Shown here piece after piece: positions 9,088 to 18,456 of a stretch of DNA of 64,000 bases. Source of the stretch: Zunongwangia mangrovi (lineage in GTDB: Bacteria > Bacteroidota > Bacteroidia > Flavobacteriales > Flavobacteriaceae); NCBI RefSeq assembly GCF_900112105.1, contig NZ_FOKV01000002.1, positions 62,001 to 126,000 of the forward strand, in the 5' to 3' direction. Both the position numbers and the translations under genes were made by a program. Numbering within the stretch: position 1 is the first letter of the stretch; each line of letters starts with the position of its first letter. The notes under the pieces were generated by a model. It was not told the DNA's origin, ran no database searches, and worked only from the letters and a program-made list of their open reading frames with translations.

Positions 9088-9660
9088 ATGCAACAGAAAA
9101 TTCTTGACCACGTTTCTAAAATAATTGATCTCACCGATGACGAGAAAGCCGAATTTTTGAGCATTTTGAGTCCGCTAAAATTATCAAAACGTGATTATTT
9201 GATAAAAAGTGGCGAATTTGTGCATTACAATTTCTTTGTCGTAAAAGGTTGTTTACGCGCTTTTTATCGCGATGATCAGGAAAATGAAGCCAATTTGCAA
9301 TTTGCTATGGAAGATTGGTGGATCAGTGATTATGAAGCTTTAAGTGATGGGATTCCAGCAAAATTAAATGTTGAATGTCTTGAAGATTGCGAGCTGCTGG
9401 CAATTCATCGTGATGCACAGGAAGAATTATATCGCAGAATCCCAAAATTTGAGCGCTTTTTTAGGATTAAAGTGATGAATTCTTTTATCGCTTTGCGCTC
9501 CAGAATTATGTCTAGTCTTCAAAAAAGTAGTAAAGAACGTTATTTAGAATTCTATGATCGTTTTCCAGAACTCGAAAACCGCATAGCAAACTACCACATC
9601 GCTAATTATTTGGGTATCAAACCAGAAAGTTTAAGTAGAATTCGCAAAGAGCTTATTTAG
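9088..9660 (+). CDS. Crp/Fnr family transcriptional regulator
   Basis: A 190-residue protein with an N-terminal cyclic-nucleotide-binding beta-barrel (about residues 25-115, with the K-x-G-x-x-x-x-x-x-F-V-V-K-G-C-L-R pattern). A linker helix follows, then a short C-terminal helix-turn-helix (I-A-N-Y-L-G-I-K-P-E-S-L-S-R-I-R-K-E, about 170-188). This is the compact form common in Bacteroidota. No Fnr-type cysteine cluster is visible. It lies just upstream of an Old Yellow Enzyme gene on the same strand and may control it (inference). The ligand is unknown. Confidence 0.88.
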   Translation: MQQKILDHVSKIIDLTDDEKAEFLSILSPLKLSKRDYLIKSGEFVHYNFFVVKGCLRAFYRDDQENEANLQFAMEDWWISDYEALSDGIPAKLNVECLEDCELLAIHRDAQEELYRRIPKFERFFRIKVMNSFIALRSRIMSSLQKSSKERYLEFYDRFPELENRIANYHIANYLGIKPESLSRIRKELI

Positions 9661-9721
9661 CTTAACAATTTTTAACAGCCAAAGCTAACATACATCAATC
9701 TTATTTTAGGCCGCTATAGCT

Positions 9722-9729
9722 TAATTTTG
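9722..9729 (+). promoter_or_regulatory. Putative -7 box TAATTTTG for the alkene reductase gene
   Basis: Matches TAnnTTTG and sits about 80 bases before the ATG at 9810. No exact -33 TTG is seen at 19 bases. Confidence 0.4.
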
Positions 9730-9809
9730 TTGGGAAGGGAAAGAAATTGTGAAAAAGAAATCGACCACAGAACTTCGTTTTTGTGGTTTTAATCAAAAAA
9801 TTGAAACTT

Positions 9810-10910
9810 ATGAGTAAACAACTGCTTTTAACCGATTATAATTTAAACGGATTAAAGTTACCTAACCGTGTAGTGATGGCGCCTATGACGCGTAGTCGTG
9901 CTGATAACGCAGAAAATGCACCTCGCGAAGATTTTGAAGCTGAATATTATGCTTTAAGAGCTTCTGCAGGATTAATTATTTCTGAAGGTTCACCTATTAG
10001 TGACGAAGCGATTGGTTATGTTAATGTACCGGGAATCTATAAATCTGCTCAGATTGAAGGCTGGAAAAAAGTAACGGAAAAAGTACATGAAAAAAATGGA
10101 AGAATTTTTATCCAATTATGGCATGTGGGAAGGATGTCTCATCCAGATTTTCATAAGGGCGAGAAACCATTAGCACCTTCAGCAATAAATCCTAACGCAC
10201 AATCTTATACTCCGGAAGGTTTTAAGGATACCGTAACTCCAAAAGAAATGACGATCGCTGAAATTAAGCAAACGATCGAAGATTTTAAAAACGGAGCTAA
10301 AAATGCAATGGAAGCTGGTTTTGACGGAGTAGAGATCCATTCTTCTAATGGTTATCTTTTACATCAGTTTTTTAACGGAACGTCAAATACCAGAACAGAT
10401 GAATACGGTGGAACTATAGAGAATCGAGCAAAGATTCTTTTTGAAGTGATCGATGCGATAAAGCAAGTTATGCCAGAACAAAAAATAGGTTTACGTTTAA
10501 ATCCGTCCTTAGATGGCCCATTTGGGATGACCATGGATAAAGAAACGATACCAACATTCGATTATATCGTAAATAAGCTAAATGAATACGATTTGGCTTA
10601 TGTTCATTTATCTGAACCCTTTACCGATGTTTCTGATAATGATTTTGCCGTTTCTGAAATTGCAAAGCATTACCGACCATTATACAAGGGAACTTTAATT
10701 ATAAATGCCGGTTTCGATCAGGAAAAAGGAAATAAAGTAATTGAAGAAGGTAATGCCGATCTTGTAGCCTACGGAAAACCTTACATTTCTAATCCAGATC
10801 TTGTAGAAAGATTTGAAAAAGGTGTTGATTTAACCGATTGGGACGAAGATACTTTTTATGTCCCTGGTAAAAAAGGATACCTAGATTATCCAGTTAATGC
10901 CAGAGACTAA
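9810..10910 (+). CDS. Alkene reductase, Old Yellow Enzyme family (NemA-like)
   Basis: FMN-dependent TIM-barrel enzyme of 366 residues. Family motifs are N-R-V-V-M-A-P-M-T-R-S-R near the N-terminus, the W-H-V-G-R loop, G-V-E-I-H-S-S-N-G-Y-L-L-x-Q-F (His and Asn bind the carbonyl), N-x-R-x-D-x-Y-G-G and a late Y-G-K-P. Members reduce activated C=C bonds of enals, maleimides or nitro-esters with NAD(P)H in the cytosol. I chose ATG 9810 (M-S-K-Q), because the GTG at 9783 only adds a basic tail that other members lack. The upstream Crp-like gene may regulate it. Confidence 0.93.
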   Translation: MSKQLLLTDYNLNGLKLPNRVVMAPMTRSRADNAENAPREDFEAEYYALRASAGLIISEGSPISDEAIGYVNVPGIYKSAQIEGWKKVTEKVHEKNGRIFIQLWHVGRMSHPDFHKGEKPLAPSAINPNAQSYTPEGFKDTVTPKEMTIAEIKQTIEDFKNGAKNAMEAGFDGVEIHSSNGYLLHQFFNGTSNTRTDEYGGTIENRAKILFEVIDAIKQVMPEQKIGLRLNPSLDGPFGMTMDKETIPTFDYIVNKLNEYDLAYVHLSEPFTDVSDNDFAVSEIAKHYRPLYKGTLIINAGFDQEKGNKVIEEGNADLVAYGKPYISNPDLVERFEKGVDLTDWDEDTFYVPGKKGYLDYPVNARD

Positions 10911-10920
10911 TGCATTTAAA

Positions 10921-10972
10921 ATTTCAACGAAAAAAATCGCTGCCAAATGGCAGGGATTTTTTTCGTTGAAAT
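10921..10972. terminator. Long, near-perfect bidirectional terminator
   Basis: Two 18-base arms (10921-10938 and 10955-10972) pair perfectly. They enclose one G/G mismatch and a further CTGCCA/TGGCAG stem with a two-base loop. It lies between the convergent alkene reductase and BRCT-like genes. Confidence 0.9.
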
Positions 10973-10985
10973 AATTTCTTTTTTA

Positions 10986-11405
10986 CTAAACCTTTACAGT
11001 TGCTTTTCTTTTTGCAGTTTTCGCTTCTTTATTTAAGGAATACTGAGGAGCTTTGTTTAGCGCCATAAATGATTCTTCAGAATATATCTTAGCTCCAAAG
11101 CTTTTAGCTTCTTCAATAACTAATTCATCTGCATCCTTACCTGTGATCAAAATCCCTGTTTTAGTAGACATTTTTGGTTCGACTTCTACATTCCATTCTT
11201 TCAATTGCTGTTTGATCTCATTTTTATGCTCTTTTCTCAAGTCTCCATCAATAAGTACTTTTTGATCTTTAAATTCATCTGCAATACTTTTTTCTCTGTT
11301 TGGAGTTATATCTTTTCTATTATCAGATAAATGATTGAAGATTATAAACGATATAAATAGAAAAATTAAAATGTATGTCGCGATAATCATGGTTTGGGGA
11401 GTCAT
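10986..11405 (-). CDS. Membrane-anchored BRCT-like domain protein
   Basis: A 139-residue protein with one N-terminal membrane helix (about residues 6-24), a charged linker and a domain at about 48-120 that reads like a BRCT module. The pattern is K-V-L-I-D-G-x-L, then x-x-I-K-Q-Q-L-K-E-W-x-V-x-V, M-S-T-K-T-x-I-L-I-T-G, E-E-A-K-S-F-G-A-K-I-Y-S-E-E-S-F. This resembles the C-terminal BRCT of DNA ligase LigA. BRCT domains bind DNA ends, NAD or phosphopeptides. A membrane-bound one is unusual. Topology by the charge rule (K/R after the helix) puts the domain in the cytosol. Assignment is by pattern only. Confidence 0.6.
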   Translation of the reverse strand: MTPQTMIIATYILIFLFISFIIFNHLSDNRKDITPNREKSIADEFKDQKVLIDGDLRKEHKNEIKQQLKEWNVEVEPKMSTKTGILITGKDADELVIEEAKSFGAKIYSEESFMALNKAPQYSLNKEAKTAKRKATVKV

Positions 11406-11573
11406 AGCTAGTAGTGGTTAGTTTGTTTTAAAATTGTATCTGTCTACTTACGTTTTCTGTTATAGTTTGGTTTTAATTATTTCAATTATTTTCTGGCACT
11501 AAATTATATATAGATTCTTCCAATATCATGCTAAAAGGAAGGTTTAAGTAATTTTTAACCCGTTTCTTAAAAA

Positions 11574-11607
11574 GAATAAAAAAAGGATTTCATTGCTGAA
11601 ATCCTTT
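11574..11607 (-). terminator. Terminator of the alcohol dehydrogenase pseudogene
   Basis: Perfect 11-base arms AAAGGATTTCA/TGAAATCCTTT with a 4-base loop. On the minus strand the hairpin is followed by a T run. Confidence 0.85.
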
Positions 11608-11631
11608 CAATTATCTGTAATGTATGCATGC

Positions 11632-12650
11632 TTAGCTTATAAACTTGATTACATTTTTCCCTATAGATTTACCACTTTCCTGCAACTCATGCACCTCTCT
11701 AAATACCTGAGTATCTAATCCTTCGAAAGTTTTATTAATTGTAGTTTTTAAACTACCTTCCTCAAAAAGCAAACGTAATTCTTCGAGAATCTTATGCTGG
11801 GAAATCATGTCTTCAGTTTTGAATAATGATCTTGTAAACATAAATTCCCAATGAAAAGCTGCACTCTTATTTTTTAATTTATTTAAGTCTAATGGGTTCT
11901 TATTTTCTACGATCGAGCAAATGTGCCCTTGTGGTTTTATAAGATTTGCCATTGCGTCCCAGTGCATATCGGTATCAAAAAAGTTAAGAATATAATCTAC
12001 ATTTTCAATATTAGCCTTTTTAATTTCGTTTTCTAGATCGTGATGATTTACGATCAAATCGGCTCCCATTTCTTTACACCAGTTACTGGTTTCTTCTCTG
12101 GAAGCAGTCGCTATAACCTCAATATTGGTCAATTTCTTGGCGATTTGTATTCCAATAGATCCAACGCCACCTGCACCACCAATGATCAATAGTTTTTTGT
12201 TATTTTCTCCATTTTTCTGAAGTCTTAAACGATCAAATATAGCTTCCCAGGCAGTAATTGCGGTTAATGGCATTGCTGCAGCTTCCTCGAATGAAAAATT
12301 TGAAGGTTTATGGCCGGCAATTCTTGAATCTATAAGCTGAAATTCGGCATTACAGCCCGGTCTTTTATATTCTCCGGAATAATAAACTTCATCTCCAACC
12401 TTAAAATTAGAAACTTCACTACCCACAGCTTCCACAACCCCTGCAGCATCCCAACCTAGGATCTTTGGCTCATCTAATTCGTTATTCTTTGCCGCATTTT
12501 TACGGACTTTATAGTCTACCGGATTTACAGAAACCGCATGAATTTTAACCAAAAGATCTTAGCTTCTGGCATTGGTTTTTCGGTTTCAAAAGAGATAAAA
12601 CAATTTTTATCATCTACCGGTAAAGATTTTGTGATTCCTATAGCTTTCAT
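11632..12650 (-). pseudogene. Zinc-type alcohol dehydrogenase-like (MDR) gene with a 1-base frameshift
   Basis: The gene encodes an MDR-family quinone reductase/alcohol-dehydrogenase-like protein of about 339 residues. From ATG at 12650 the frame reads M-K-A-I-G-I-T-K-S-L-P, the usual N-terminus of this group, to E-A-K near 12559. It then breaks. Adding one A to make E-A-K-D-L-L-V-K-I-H-A-V restores one continuous protein. The remaining 306-residue frame (from TTG 12552) includes G-G-A-G-G-V-G-S-I-G-I-Q-I-A-K (Rossmann). No zinc-binding cysteines are obvious. It is either a recent pseudogene or a base missed in sequencing. The rest of the gene is intact, which favours a very recent event or an error. 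Confidence 0.85.
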
Positions 12651-12806
12651 ATTTTTTTTTCTGAAATTAATATTTGCCTTTTTCACGGCAAAAACTTTTA
12701 CATTAATTTAAATCATCGAAATATATTCAGATATAAAATTCCAAATTTCGATTTATTTTCTCATTACAATCAGTGATATCAAAGAGAACAATCCTTCAGA
12801 AATGAT

Positions 12807-13721
12807 CTAAGCGAATATTAAGGCGCCAATTGGCACTAAGATCATCGATATCACCATAGAAAATACGATGAGTAAAGCGGCCTGTTTCTCCTGGGATTTT
12901 AAAAATGATGCAAAAACGGCCAAATTCGCTGCGATTGGGAAAAGCGGAATTAAAGCCATTACCTGTCGTTGTTCTTTTTCTAATCCATCTACAAGCCAAT
13001 ATTCGAGTCCCATTAAAGCAGCGGTAATTAATATGGCTGATATTGCTCGTATTCCCAGCACTTTAGAGTAATATCCCCAGTTTAGAGATTTAAATTTAAT
13101 ATTTGTCAAATTCATACCAATAATAAGCATTCCCATTACAGAAACTACGGTACCCATTACGTCAACTACGGGTTTTAGAGCTTCTGGTGTTTCCACTTTA
13201 AAACCTTTTAAAATCAAAGCTAAAATGATGATATAAATAAAAGGAACCTTCAAAACTTCGATTATCGCCTGTTTGGTAGAAAACTTTGACTTCGCCACTT
13301 GGATATAACCAATAATATTGCCGTAGAGCGCCGTACCGACGTAAATACATATCAATGTAGTTACCGCATCATCACCAAAAAGTGACTTGACGGTAGGAAT
13401 CCCGAAGAAGGCCACATTAAAATAAGAGAACCCGCTTTTTAAGATATTGATATTCCCCGAATTGTCTACGGTTTTATCGACCAGCATGGCCGGAAAGATC
13501 ATTAAAAATGCCAGCAAAAATGAAATTATCGCTAAGATCACCAAATTTGAAAAGCCTGCGTCCAATACATGATCGATCACCAAAATTGGTAATAGCACAA
13601 ATAAAAGCGGCTTATGAATCCAGGATTTTGGGATCCATTCACGCTTACTTATTAAATAGCCAATAGGAATACAACACAAATAGGGAAGTAAACTTAAATA
13701 AAGATCCTTAAATGTGCCCAT
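12807..13721 (-). CDS. AEC family transporter (second copy, short form)
   Basis: Membrane protein of 304 residues with about ten hydrophobic helices, matching the ~300-residue form of auxin-efflux-carrier family permeases. An I-G-Y-L-I motif near the N-terminus and a central N-V-A-F-F-G-I-P fit AEC members. Its start overlaps the end of the upstream FAD/NAD(P)-binding gene by 14 bases, so the two are translationally coupled. It is clearly different in sequence and length from the AEC protein at 6347-7477. Substrate unknown; probably an organic anion linked to the upstream enzyme (inference). Confidence 0.82.
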   Translation of the reverse strand: MGTFKDLYLSLLPYLCCIPIGYLISKREWIPKSWIHKPLLFVLLPILVIDHVLDAGFSNLVILAIISFLLAFLMIFPAMLVDKTVDNSGNINILKSGFSYFNVAFFGIPTVKSLFGDDAVTTLICIYVGTALYGNIIGYIQVAKSKFSTKQAIIEVLKVPFIYIIILALILKGFKVETPEALKPVVDVMGTVVSVMGMLIIGMNLTNIKFKSLNWGYYSKVLGIRAISAILITAALMGLEYWLVDGLEKEQRQVMALIPLFPIAANLAVFASFLKSQEKQAALLIVFSMVISMILVPIGALIFA

Positions 13722-15225
13722 TAGTAGTGGTTTTAAATATTATTTCTGAAGCTAATCTTGCGATCGTTTTTACATTAAACCAAACGGCATTCACATCCAT
13801 TAGCATTCCGTTTACCAAATGTCCTACCGCATAAATGTGAGTGCCTCCATTTTCTGAAATACACTGCATCGTATGAGGATTAATAACAGTCCCACCAATA
13901 GGGTGCGGTTTTAAATAATCTTTTTTGAGTAAATTTTGAACCAGAATATTATCCATCTGTTCTAATTTACCGGCGCTTCCAGTAGCATTTACCAATTTAT
14001 CGATCTTAAAAACGCCATCGTTTCCGGTAGTGATCTCGAAGCAATTTTCATCATCCAGGAACTCAACTTTATTATTCTGCGGAATAATTTGCAACTGACC
14101 CTCTTTCATAAGCTTAGCCAATCTTTTTGCGTTGTGAAGCGGAATCGCATGCCGGGTGATCGTCCAATGTCTTCCCAGCCATTTTGTGAATATAATCTGC
14201 TCATGTAAGCTCATCCAACTCCAAATCCTTGAAGTATCATAACGCATGGAGTAAGCCATGTTCGAAACAGTATCACCACCTTTTTCGGCTACTTCAATAT
14301 CATATTCTAGTAATGGAAGCTGATCTTTAGAATCTCGGTTTAGGGATTTCCAGTCGATAGATTTTCCTTCGGCTTTTTCAACATCCTTGATGAATAATCT
14401 AAACAATTCCTTTGCTCTTGGAGTATGTCCTTTCTCACGTTTAAGCTTATGTAAATTGGCAAGCGTTAGAAATTTACTTTCAAAACCATTACTTTCATCT
14501 GGCTGAACTCTTGGCAACATTCCATCTGGAGAGAACATGGTGATCTTTCCTTTGTGTCCGTTATCTACCAGGCTCATTACTGTATCAATAGCACTTAAAC
14601 TGGTTCCTAAAACTCCAACATGATCGTTCTTACCGGTATTTTCCAGCAATCTTTCTGTTGGCCATGGAAAATCTATATAATGCTTATTATCTCTAAATTG
14701 CTTAAAAGTATTTGGTTTTGGGGTTCCTGGCGCCAACAGAACTTCATCAACTTCAGCAGTGCTATTATTGGTTAAATGAATAACTAATTTTTCATTTTCT
14801 AAACGCTCAATATCATAAGCTTCAGCCTCAATTCTTTCTACCTTAATATTGTTCTCGGCGGCTTTCTTGATATTTTCGTCAAGCTGTTCAGCAACATAAT
14901 GACCGTAAAGTAATCTGCTGGTGTAGGCATTATCTTCGTTACTTTCACTTTTTACATCGCTTCGATATTTACCGCCGTGTTCTTTAAGCCATTCTGCAAA
15001 ATGTGCCGGTTCATTGGCGTAAATTCCCATAAGATCGGCCTGGGTATTTAAAATATGAGTACGCTGTTTGGACCCAAATGCTAATCCGTATCCCGCTTTT
15101 TTTCTTCGTTCAATAAGTACGAACGAAATTTCTTTTTCTAAATTGGCAGCAATACTTTGGATTATAAGCTCGATTAAAGCCGCAGATCCACAGGCTCCAC
15201 CACCAATAATGGCAATTTTTTTCAT
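13708..15225 (-). CDS. FAD/NAD(P)-binding protein
   Basis: A 505-residue protein with an N-terminal dinucleotide fold (I-A-I-I-G-G-G-A-C-G-S-A, residues 4-15) of the FAD-NAD(P)-binding type found in YdhS-like proteins. A second motif, D-H-V-G-V-L-G-T-S-L-S-A-I-D, lies at about 200-213. Near the C-terminus N-A-T-G-S-A and A-V-G-H-L-x-N-G-x-x-x-D are the ATG and GD-type motifs closing the FAD site. It is a cytosolic oxidoreductase of unknown substrate. It is co-translated with the AEC transporter downstream. Length agrees with other flavobacterial members. Confidence 0.82.
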   Translation of the reverse strand: MKKIAIIGGGACGSAALIELIIQSIAANLEKEISFVLIERRKKAGYGLAFGSKQRTHILNTQADLMGIYANEPAHFAEWLKEHGGKYRSDVKSESNEDNAYTSRLLYGHYVAEQLDENIKKAAENNIKVERIEAEAYDIERLENEKLVIHLTNNSTAEVDEVLLAPGTPKPNTFKQFRDNKHYIDFPWPTERLLENTGKNDHVGVLGTSLSAIDTVMSLVDNGHKGKITMFSPDGMLPRVQPDESNGFESKFLTLANLHKLKREKGHTPRAKELFRLFIKDVEKAEGKSIDWKSLNRDSKDQLPLLEYDIEVAEKGGDTVSNMAYSMRYDTSRIWSWMSLHEQIIFTKWLGRHWTITRHAIPLHNAKRLAKLMKEGQLQIIPQNNKVEFLDDENCFEITTGNDGVFKIDKLVNATGSAGKLEQMDNILVQNLLKKDYLKPHPIGGTVINPHTMQCISENGGTHIYAVGHLVNGMLMDVNAVWFNVKTIARLASEIIFKTTTNGHI

Positions 15226-15491
15226 TTCTTTTTCTTTGCTTTTTTTGTAATTTAGGCAATAGGGCAGGAGCAGTAAAATTATTAACTTAATTTAAAGAAA
15301 GCTTCAAGAGTATATTTCAAAATCAATTTTTATGCTGAAGACAAACCGTCGCTAATTATTAATAAATACTAGATAAACACCTTACTAAATCGATAATCTC
15401 TCATTTTAAATCTAATTTTCCGAAAAGAATTCAATAGGTAGGTTTATTCCAATTTAAGCTTTTATTTTGGGACAAAAATCAACTTATTTTA

Positions 15492-17366
15492 ATGAGAAAA
15501 TCCCTTATAACAGGATGTCTGGCTTCTCTTTTTATGGGAAGCTTTTCTTTTGGGCAGGAACTATATGTGCCCAGAGATGTAAAAAAAGCATACGAGAATG
15601 AGACTAGAAGTAAAAGTGGAAAACCTGGTGAAAATTACTGGCAAAATTCGGCTAGATATAAGATCGATCTTCAGGTAAATCCTCCAAGCCGAACTATAAA
15701 AGGTTCCGAAGAAATAATTTATACTAATAATAGTCCGAATACTTTAAATTCCCTAAATTTTAAATTAATTCTGAATAATCACAAGCCTGGCGCGGCAAGA
15801 TTGGGACAGGCTTCTGAAGATTATATGACAAACGGAATAGAAATTGATTCTTATTCAGAAAATGGAACCAAAAAAGACTGGGATTCTAAGAATGATGGTA
15901 CCAACAAGATGATAAAGCTGGATAGGCCACTTCAACCGGGCGAAAGTGTAAATTTAAGTATCGATTGGCATTTTGATGTTTCAAAACAAAGTGGGAGAGA
16001 AGGTGCTATTTTAGAAAATACCTTTTTTCTGGCTTATTTTTATCCCCGAGTGGCTGTTTACGACGATTATATGGGGTGGGATACGATGACTTTCTTCGGA
16101 ATGCAGGAATTTTATAACGATTTTAATGATTATGAAATTAGCGTAAATGTTCCTGAAGATTTTATCGTCTGGTCTACCGGAGATCTTTTAAATGCTGAAG
16201 AAGTTCTTCAGAAAAAATATGCGAAAAAACTTGAAAGATCGATGCAAAGCGATGAAGTGATTCGCATCGCGACTCCAGAAGATCTTCAGAAAAAAGAAAT
16301 CACTAAAGAAGGTAATAACACCTGGAAATGGAAAGCTTCTAACATTACCGATGTTGCGATTGCTATTAGTAATGAATATAATTGGGATGCTGCCAGTGTT
16401 GTGGTAGATTCTACTTCTAATCGCCGTGTAAGTGTACAGGCAGCTTATGATAATGTTTCTGAAGATTTTCACGAAATGGTGAACTATGGCCAACATGCTT
16501 TAAACTGGTTTTCGCATCATTATCCGGGGATCGCTTATCCTTATTCAAAATCTACTTTGGTTAGAGGTCATGGAGATATGGAATATCCAATGATGGTTAA
16601 CGATAATTCTCATGGAGAGCCAGAATTAGCGCGTTTTGTGGCCGAACATGAAATTGCACATACTTATTTTCCGTTTTATATGGGAACTAACGAGACCAGG
16701 TTTGGTTTTATGGACGAAGGTTGGGCTACAACTTTAGAACATCTAATTGGGATCGAAGATCTTGGGAAAGAAAATGCTATTGAAAGTTTTAAAAATTTTA
16801 GGGTCCAGAGATGGATCAACGATGATAATATGGAACAAGATGTACCTATTATCACACCATCCAATATTTTAAGCGGACCTGTTTATCGTAATAATTCTTA
16901 CGGAAAAGCGGCACTTGGCTACCTGGCATTAAAAGATATGTTAGGAGACGAGCTTTTCAAAAAGGCTTTACAGGGATATATGGATCGTTGGAATGGTAAA
17001 CATCCCATCCCGTGGGATTTCTTTCATAGCATTAATGATATTTCTGGGAAAGACCTAAACTGGTTTTGGGATAGTTGGTATTTTGAGCCAAACCATATCG
17101 ATTTTGAAATTGAAAAGGTAACACAAAATGATAATTCTATTGAAGTTTTAGTTTCCAATATTGGTGGAATGCCGGCTCCTTTTGATGTGAAACTGACATT
17201 TGCTGACGGAAGTTCAAAAAATGTACATCAAAAATCTACAATTTGGGAAAATGCTGAAGATGAATTTTCAATACAAATTGAAACAGATAAACAAGTTGAA
17301 GCGGTAACATTAGAAGGCGGTATTTGGATGGATGCTACTCCTGAAAATAATACCTGGAAAAAATAA
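15492..17366 (+). CDS. M1 family metallopeptidase (aminopeptidase), secreted
   Basis: A 624-residue protein with a Sec signal peptide (cleavage near residue 21, F-S-F-G-Q). The M1 zinc site is H-E-I-A-H at residues 386-390 with the third ligand Glu at 409 (F-M-D-E-G-W-A), exactly 18 residues on. The exopeptidase motif usually written GxMEN appears as G-D-M-E-Y, so the Asn is replaced. A conserved Tyr for transition-state binding (N-N-S-Y-G-K) follows. Family enzymes remove N-terminal residues from peptides. Here it acts outside the cytosol. Single-gene unit with a clear terminator. Confidence 0.9.
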   Translation: MRKSLITGCLASLFMGSFSFGQELYVPRDVKKAYENETRSKSGKPGENYWQNSARYKIDLQVNPPSRTIKGSEEIIYTNNSPNTLNSLNFKLILNNHKPGAARLGQASEDYMTNGIEIDSYSENGTKKDWDSKNDGTNKMIKLDRPLQPGESVNLSIDWHFDVSKQSGREGAILENTFFLAYFYPRVAVYDDYMGWDTMTFFGMQEFYNDFNDYEISVNVPEDFIVWSTGDLLNAEEVLQKKYAKKLERSMQSDEVIRIATPEDLQKKEITKEGNNTWKWKASNITDVAIAISNEYNWDAASVVVDSTSNRRVSVQAAYDNVSEDFHEMVNYGQHALNWFSHHYPGIAYPYSKSTLVRGHGDMEYPMMVNDNSHGEPELARFVAEHEIAHTYFPFYMGTNETRFGFMDEGWATTLEHLIGIEDLGKENAIESFKNFRVQRWINDDNMEQDVPIITPSNILSGPVYRNNSYGKAALGYLALKDMLGDELFKKALQGYMDRWNGKHPIPWDFFHSINDISGKDLNWFWDSWYFEPNHIDFEIEKVTQNDNSIEVLVSNIGGMPAPFDVKLTFADGSSKNVHQKSTIWENAEDEFSIQIETDKQVEAVTLEGGIWMDATPENNTWKK

Positions 17367-17390
17367 CCAATTTCAGATTACAACATTATA

Positions 17391-17433
17391 AAAATAGCTC
17401 TCGATATTGTTTAAAATCGAGAGCTATTTTTTT
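17391..17433 (+). terminator. Rho-independent terminator after the M1 peptidase gene
   Basis: Perfect 15-base arms AAAATAGCTCTCGAT/ATCGAGAGCTATTTT followed by more T. Confidence 0.92.
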
Positions 17434-17476
17434 GTAATAACTTCTAATAGCTGAATCATTTTTCGAACATAATTAT

Positions 17477-17484
17477 TACATTTG
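17477..17484 (+). promoter_or_regulatory. Putative -7 box TACATTTG for the LysR gene
   Basis: Fits TAnnTTTG and lies only 7 bases before the ATG at 17491, so the mRNA would start at or near the start codon. It overlaps the alternative TTG start at 17482, which makes that start unlikely. Confidence 0.5.
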
Positions 17485-17490
17485 ATTATA

Positions 17491-18384
17491 ATGTTCGATT
17501 TTAAACTACAGGTTTTTCAAAGTGTGGCATCACGGCTTAGTTTTTCTAAAGCAGCCGAAGATCTTCATATCACGCAACCAGCGGTTACAAGGCATATTCG
17601 GCAAATTGAGGCGCATTTTAACCAAAAGCTCTTTAAAAGAAAGGGAAATAGCATAGCACTTACCGATGCCGGGAAGCTTTTACTCTCCCATAGTAAACTT
17701 ATTTTTCAGCAATACGAGAAAGCCGAATTTGATATGAATTCGCTTATCGATAAAAACGAAGGAAATCTTAGAATTGCCGCCAGCACCACGATCGCACAAT
17801 ATATCTTACCGGAAGTTTTAGCAAAATTTCATCAAAAATTCCCCAAAATCAGGCTTCATTTATTGAATATGAATACCGAGAAGGTGGAAAAATCTGTGAT
17901 GAACAATTCGGTTGAACTTGGTTTTATCGAAGGTCAATCCAAAAACAGGGAATTATCGTATCAGCCATTTTTGCAGGACGAAATAGTGCTTGTGGTAGAT
18001 AAATCGCATCCATTAGCTAAGCAGAATCAGATATCTATTTCAGAATTAAAAGAAATTCCGCTTGTTTTAAGAGAAAAAGGCTCGGGAACTCGTGAGGTAA
18101 TCTTAAAAGCTTTTCAGCATAAAAATGTAAAAATGGAAGAGCTAAATATCGAATTAGAGCTTGGAAGTTCAGAAAGTATAAAATCTTATCTATCTAATGG
18201 CCATAGCGGTAGTTTTTTAAGTATCAATACGGTTTTAAAAGAACTGAAGCATGGCGATCTTTATATTGTTGATATCGAAAATCTACAAATTAAGCGGGAT
18301 TTCTTTTTTATTCAGCAACAAGGACACCATTCTAAACTGAATGCTGTCTTTTTAAAATTTCTACAGCATCATTATAACTTTTAG
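17491..18384 (+). CDS. LysR family transcriptional regulator (YeiE/CysB-like)
   Basis: A 297-residue regulator. The N-terminal winged helix-turn-helix (residues 1-60) has the LysR pattern S-F-S-K-A-A-E-D-L-H-I-T-Q-P-A-V-T-R-H-I. The effector domain begins near residue 90 (L-R-I-A-A-S-T-T-I-A-Q-Y-I-L-P) and includes V-L-R-E-K-G-S-G-T-R, a pattern of the CysB/YeiE/CbbR branch. The neighbour 72 bases downstream is a YeiH-type membrane protein, the classic partner of YeiE. It therefore probably controls that transporter. ATG 17491 was chosen over TTG 17482, which lies in the -7 box. Confidence 0.92.
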   Translation: MFDFKLQVFQSVASRLSFSKAAEDLHITQPAVTRHIRQIEAHFNQKLFKRKGNSIALTDAGKLLLSHSKLIFQQYEKAEFDMNSLIDKNEGNLRIAASTTIAQYILPEVLAKFHQKFPKIRLHLLNMNTEKVEKSVMNNSVELGFIEGQSKNRELSYQPFLQDEIVLVVDKSHPLAKQNQISISELKEIPLVLREKGSGTREVILKAFQHKNVKMEELNIELELGSSESIKSYLSNGHSGSFLSINTVLKELKHGDLYIVDIENLQIKRDFFFIQQQGHHSKLNAVFLKFLQHHYNF

Positions 18385-18456
18385 TTATATAGTATAATAA
18401 TTTATCATTTGATTTCGAGCTAGACTGAGACTACTTTTGAAGAATAAATTCAGTTT

